Part shown: positions 63,876 through 64,000 of the stretch, piece after piece
Layout of the letters: each line of letters opens with the position of its first letter
Position numbering within the stretch: position 1 is the stretch's first letter
Assembly: GCA_944358375.1 (NCBI GenBank)
Contig: CALVQT010000001.1
Coordinates: 1-64,000 of the forward strand
Direction: 5' to 3'
Length of the DNA: 64,000 nt
DNA from: an uncultured Bacilli bacterium
Lineage (GTDB): Bacteria; Bacillota_I; Bacilli_A; RF39; UBA660
Made by a program: the position numbers and the translations under genes
The notes under the pieces: model-generated
What the model saw: only the letters and a program-made list of their open reading frames with translations
Told to the model about the DNA's origin: nothing
Database searches by the model: none

Positions 63876-64000
63876 ATGAAAATTAAGATTGGGGTAATAT
63901 TTGGAGGAGAAACAGTTGAACATGAAGTTAGTATAATTTCAGCTTTACAAGCAATAGAACATTTGGATAAAGAAAAGTATGAAGTAGTTCCTATATATAT
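63876..64000 (+). CDS. ddl: D-alanine--D-alanine ligase, N-terminal part, cut by window edge
   Basis: The frame starts 12 bases after the MurF-like gene, after a GGAAGTGAG ribosome site, and reads [20 protein letters not shown] to the edge. The GVIFGG-x(3)-EHEVS signature is characteristic of Ddl, which makes the D-Ala-D-Ala dipeptide used by MurF. Only the first 41 residues are visible. Confidence 0.92.
   Translation, partial: MKIKIGVIFGGETVEHEVSIISALQAIEHLDKEKYEVVPIY

Noticed and set aside
1..64000. CRISPR array
   Set aside because: No regularly spaced direct repeats of 24-40 bases and no cas gene were seen.
1..64000. Mycoplasma-type genetic code (UGA = Trp)
   Set aside because: The tRNA-Trp has a CCA anticodon, genes end in TGA, and no tRNA with UCA was found.
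1..64000. Riboswitch
   Set aside because: No leader matched the conserved core of a class I know. The exporter leader looks like a translation-controlled attenuator instead.

Overview
The window is about three-quarters A+T and almost all genes use AT-ending codons. It carries Gram-positive wall genes (lipoteichoic-acid-synthase-like enzyme, MurF-Ddl, cell-wall amidase and hydrolase), an AddAB-type nuclease-helicase and a tRNA-Trp with a CCA anticodon. UGA acts as a stop codon, so this is not a mycoplasma code. The best guess is an uncultured, very AT-rich, walled Firmicute of the Bacilli/Mollicutes-neighbour kind (RF39- or Erysipelotrichia-like gut bacteria). That placement is inference from style; no marker gene was compared.

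Layout. 1-9.4 kb is a graveyard of mobile DNA: three Tn916-type integrase fragments, a transposase scrap, a SEC-C remnant and a collapsed GNAT gene surround a Nudix hydrolase and an intact two-gene unit (a 1242-residue protein of unknown function plus an aldehyde-dehydrogenase/ProA-like protein). 9.4-27.5 kb is core-like: an ABC exporter with an attenuator-like leader, DUF1653, CDF metal exporter, DUF3592, PepSY protein, phospholipase-C-like protein, metallo-beta-lactamase-fold hydrolase, prfB, a calcium-type P-ATPase, addB-addA and a helicase-IV-like enzyme.

28.4-42.2 kb is the most important stretch. A LysM cell-wall amidase gene is cut in two: its N-terminal half lies at 41.9-42.2 kb and its C-terminal half at 28.4-29.2 kb, both on the minus strand, with 12.76 kb between them. 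That insert carries its own large serine recombinase. Joining its two ends gives a clear imperfect inverted repeat centred on a CC dinucleotide, as expected of attP, and removing it restores the amidase frame. The insert holds small DNA-binding proteins, a divergent XRE control region, a strongly folded intergenic region that may be an origin, and a defence block: AbiEi/AbiEii toxin-antitoxin, a zinc-hook ATPase whose C-terminus resembles the PrrC/RloC anticodon nucleases, and a type II restriction-modification pair.

42.3-64 kb returns to chromosomal functions: a frameshifted uracil-DNA-glycosylase-like gene, an MBOAT/DHHW O-acyltransferase pair, a DUF4358 lipoprotein, a secreted nuclease, the LTA-synthase-like sulfatase, a membrane glycosyltransferase, a SleB-type hydrolase, tRNA-Trp with an XRE remnant beside it, an XRE-ATPase-CYTH fusion, two adjacent hybrid histidine kinases with complementary defects, phosphomannomutase, an alpha/beta hydrolase, a membrane-anchored MurF-like ligase and the start of ddl. 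Many promoters in the window use an extended -10 of the form TGNTATAAT.
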